A DNA stretch of 64,000 nucleotides, from contig JBNAVJ010000002.1 of NCBI GenBank assembly GCA_049700455.1, positions 62,001 to 126,000 of the forward strand. Direction: 5' to 3'. Of this stretch, positions 61,672-64,000 are shown in pieces. Position 1 is the stretch's first letter, and each line of letters starts with the position of its first letter. The notes beneath the pieces were generated by a model that was not told where the DNA came from, searched no databases, and saw only the letters and a program-made list of their open reading frames with translations. The position numbers and the translations under genes were made by a program. The DNA comes from JBNAVJ01 sp049700455 (lineage in GTDB: Bacteria; Bacteroidota; Ignavibacteria; Tepidaquicellales; Tepidaquicellaceae).

Positions 61672-63225
61672 TTATTTAACTACCATCATCTTCTTTGTAT
61701 CACTAAAGCCATTAACATCAAGCCTGTAGAAGTATATTCCCGAGGCAAGTGTAGAAGCATTAAAGTCCACAACATACTCACCAGCAACTTTGTTTTCATT
61801 TACAAGGGTTGCCACTTCCCTACCCAGCAGGTCATAAACTTTCAGTGAGACAAAACCAGCCTGTGGGATTGCATAAGAAATTTTTGTTACCGGGTTAAAT
61901 GGATTTGGATAATTCTGATGTAAGATATACCTGGTTGGAAGTTGGTTTGTATAATTTCCAACACCAGTTACAATACCACATGGAATATCATACGCATATA
62001 ATGCATACACCTCTGCAGGTGTCAGTGCTCTTCTCCACAACCTGAATTCATCCATCTTTCCTATAAAACTTGCTGAAGCACTATATCCTCCAACCTTAAA
62101 ACCGCTTCCCGTAGGTAAGTTAAGTGGGGTCTGTGCCACACTTCTAACAAGTACACCATTCTTGTATGCATAGATAATAGCAGCAGCACTATCATAAACA
62201 AACGTTACTACCGTAGGGTTCGGACCTGTACCTGGAACTCTTACATCATTGATTCCAGTCCCTCGTAAAAGAATGCTATCCGGATAAGCAACACCATTGT
62301 GGAAACATCTGAAGCTGTTTGCTCCAGCATCTCCAAAGAGGTAATAAGCACTACCACTATTTGTAGTTGGGATGGTAACCCACATACTAATTGTCCAGCT
62401 TGAGGTCCCGAGATTGAAGTTCCATCCCGTATTTACTCCTGCACTTGCGGCTCCAGTTCCAGTTATACAGCTATCAAACTGACCACCTGGAGTTAACGTT
62501 AAACCAGTTATTGAAGCAGGATTTGTCCCAACACCTGGATTTGCACAGTTAGGAGTAGAAATAACTGATGGGTTATTTTCAAATTTGTAGTACAGATAAT
62601 CTGGAGCAGGTACAGGTATTACATCAACTCCAAAATTAACAATAGAACCATCACCTCCAGAATAAGGCGTAAATGGACAGCCCCCAACTGACCAGACCCT
62701 TCTAATATTTGCAAGCACATTTTGTCTTACGTATATACCACTACCAGAACCTGCAGCACATTGACCTATCATCACCACGAGGCTTTTTGAGGGATCGTAG
62801 ATGTAGGGTTTATCCAGTGTTATACTCATCCATCCATTAGTGGGACCCGTCAGCGTTACGGAAGATTTGTAGTAAACCGTGTCCATATTTGCAGGGGGAT
62901 AGAATGTACCGGTAGTTAAGGTAACAATCGTATCCTGTTTCATCAAAATCACCAAATCTGTGTAGGTTCTCGTTCCACCAGTAGTGATAAATAACCAGAC
63001 TTTAGTAATCATATTACCTGGTGGAAGCGGTGCTGGTTGATTAAAATCACCTGCAAGAAATAACCATTGAACAGCCTTACCGGCAGACTGTCCTAATGGA
63101 AAGGTGTTGCTACTTGTCCCCACATTATTGTAGTTATAATACTGGGGAGTCTGTGCATAACTAAACGACAACAGCACAAAAACAAGAATAAAAACACTTA
63201 GAATAGCGTGTAAACAGTTTTTCAT
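61672..63225 (-). CDS. T9SS-sorted secreted protein with LamG/concanavalin-like domain
   Basis: A 517-residue surface or secreted protein. A signal peptide (ILSVFILVFVLLSFSYAQ) is followed by an extracellular region of about 200 residues rich in Thr, Ser and Gly, then a jelly-roll LamG-like domain (about 250-405: WTISMWVTIPTTNSGSAYYL, IYAYKNGVLVRSVAQ, IGKMDEFRLWRRALTPAEVY). The last 80 residues are a T9SS sorting domain: HQNYPNPFNPVTKISYAIPQ and SGIYFYRLDVNGFSDTKKMM. A strong AGGAG site eight bases before the ATG supports the start. Binding of sugars or self-assembly at the surface is likely but the ligand is unknown. Confidence 0.9.
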   Translation of the reverse strand: MKNCLHAILSVFILVFVLLSFSYAQTPQYYNYNNVGTSSNTFPLGQSAGKAVQWLFLAGDFNQPAPLPPGNMITKVWLFITTGGTRTYTDLVILMKQDTIVTLTTGTFYPPANMDTVYYKSSVTLTGPTNGWMSITLDKPYIYDPSKSLVVMIGQCAAGSGSGIYVRQNVLANIRRVWSVGGCPFTPYSGGDGSIVNFGVDVIPVPAPDYLYYKFENNPSVISTPNCANPGVGTNPASITGLTLTPGGQFDSCITGTGAASAGVNTGWNFNLGTSSWTISMWVTIPTTNSGSAYYLFGDAGANSFRCFHNGVAYPDSILLRGTGINDVRVPGTGPNPTVVTFVYDSAAAIIYAYKNGVLVRSVAQTPLNLPTGSGFKVGGYSASASFIGKMDEFRLWRRALTPAEVYALYAYDIPCGIVTGVGNYTNQLPTRYILHQNYPNPFNPVTKISYAIPQAGFVSLKVYDLLGREVATLVNENKVAGEYVVDFNASTLASGIYFYRLDVNGFSDTKKMMVVK

Positions 63226-63385
63226 TTTGTGTCTCCTTATTTTAGTTTGTTATGAAATATGGTTAAAAAACACCTTTTATTTAAATGATTCACTCCTAAC
63301 ACACTTCCTTTAGCCTCTATTTTCCATATCTTATTTTCTATGTGATATACTACTATATCCAATTTTCAAGAAAGTTTTTATTTTT

Positions 63386-64000
63386 TTAAAAAAAGTCAAG
63401 TCTAAATTTCAACCCTTCTAAAAATACCAGTAAGAAAAACAAAGTAACCAGTATTTCTCCTCCAATAAAGAGCCCCCATCTGAATTTTTGGGGAATGTAT
63501 AAAGCAATAAGTTCCTGAAAGCTTTTATCGGAAGTTAAAGTTAAAAGCTTTGGTAAATAACCATTGCTTATAATCAAACTACCAAAATCCCAGACAAATG
63601 AAATAAATACTATCAAATTGCCTGACCAGAAAATAAGCCACTGCCATTTTTTAATCTTTAGCTCTTCAGCATTTTCAAATCCAATTATTAAAAACGAAAA
63701 TGTTACAAAAATTACTGAACAAATCACCGGCGCTAAAACAGGAGCTATCCAGGTAATAGGAATAAGGAACAATATATCAAATGTAAAAAATGAATCTGGC
63801 CAACCAATAAGATGTTTCAGAGCTATGTAATAAAATATATCCCAGATTCCAAAACAGTAAAAAAAATAAAAAAACCTTTGAAATTTGTTTTTGCCAGCAA
63901 TAATTGCTATTGCTATCAACATAATAATTGTTGCCATTTCCCTTAACCACTCAAACCCGATTATCCGTTGCATTCCGGGTGTAATCGGAAACTGAAAACC
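63386..64000 (-). CDS. Multi-helix membrane protein, 5' end cut by window
   Basis: An integral membrane protein with about five hydrophobic helices and no recognised catalytic motif. The frame stays open through the window edge (reading FQFPITPGMQRIIGFEWLRE before the first Met region), so the true start probably lies outside and the Met at 63973 is unlikely to be it. The order AIIAGKNKFQRFFYFFYCFG, DIFYYIALKHLIGWP and ILFLIPITWIAPVLAPV suggests a small conserved membrane family, but I cannot name it. It precedes the T9SS cargo gene on the same strand by 160 bases of AT-rich sequence, which should hold that gene's promoter. Confidence 0.65.
   Translation of the reverse strand, partial: GFQFPITPGMQRIIGFEWLREMATIIMLIAIAIIAGKNKFQRFFYFFYCFGIWDIFYYIALKHLIGWPDSFFTFDILFLIPITWIAPVLAPVICSVIFVTFSFLIIGFENAEELKIKKWQWLIFWSGNLIVFISFVWDFGSLIISNGYLPKLLTLTSDKSFQELIALYIPQKFRWGLFIGGEILVTLFFLLVFLEGLKFRLDFF

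Overview
The window looks like an AT-rich (roughly one-third GC) Bacteroidota/Chlorobi-group genome, most plausibly an Ignavibacteria-type lineage. The reasons are two secreted proteins with a C-terminal type IX secretion (T9SS) sorting domain containing the YPNPFN motif, a GTP-type PEP carboxykinase, an aconitase of the mitochondrial type, and mixed use of Shine-Dalgarno sites. A run of Ns at 37955-37964 and a one-base frameshift in an OsmC gene suggest a draft or metagenome assembly. The taxonomic placement is inference.

Positions 1-29215 hold a 25-gene, single-direction (minus strand) surface-glycan cluster with gene junctions that mostly overlap or nearly touch. Read in transcription order, it begins with the export and control machinery: an SLBB export protein and a Wzc-type tyrosine autokinase. 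Next come a family 2 glycosyltransferase, two methyltransferases flanking a fused sugar amidotransferase, a flippase, an O-antigen polymerase/ligase-like protein and an ArnT/PMT-like transferase. A CDP-sugar branch follows (rfbF, rfbG, an RmlC-like epimerase, an acyltransferase, an aminotransferase), then a second glycosyltransferase, a zinc-ribbon methyltransferase and a second flippase. The cluster ends with an epimerase, a second aminotransferase, three family 4 glycosyltransferases, an AsnB-like amidotransferase, a GDP-mannose/UDP-glucose-type dehydrogenase and a polysaccharide deacetylase cut by the window edge. Together these would build, modify with amino, amide, acyl and methyl groups, flip, polymerise and export an unusual lipopolysaccharide O-chain or capsule.

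Positions 29382-32878 carry a XerC/D recombinase, a PgpH-like HD phosphohydrolase (predicted c-di-AMP control) and a small unknown protein, all on the minus strand. From 33016 to about 43031 the genes run on the plus strand: a DUF255/YyaL thioredoxin-domain protein, aconitase, DusB (split by the assembly gap), a family 3 glycosidase, PdxH, two exported proteins and a frameshifted OsmC protein.

From 43033 to 53950 the strand is mainly minus and housekeeping: a TPR protein, a GNAT-like protein, PEP carboxykinase, an AI-2E-family transporter, QueC, a CoA transferase, FumC, QueF and MgtE. A tRNA-Gly(CCC), a SerC-like aminotransferase and RarA lie on the plus strand at 54199-56705. Then two thioredoxin-like proteins, threonine aldolase, GyrA, tRNA-Ala(CGC), a large T9SS cargo protein and a partial membrane protein run on the minus strand to the end. 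I saw no CRISPR array, insertion sequence, prophage or rRNA. The most novel material is in the glycan cluster: the fused class II glutaminase/N-acetyl-sugar amidotransferase, the zinc-ribbon methyltransferase and a CDP-sugar route without RfbH.
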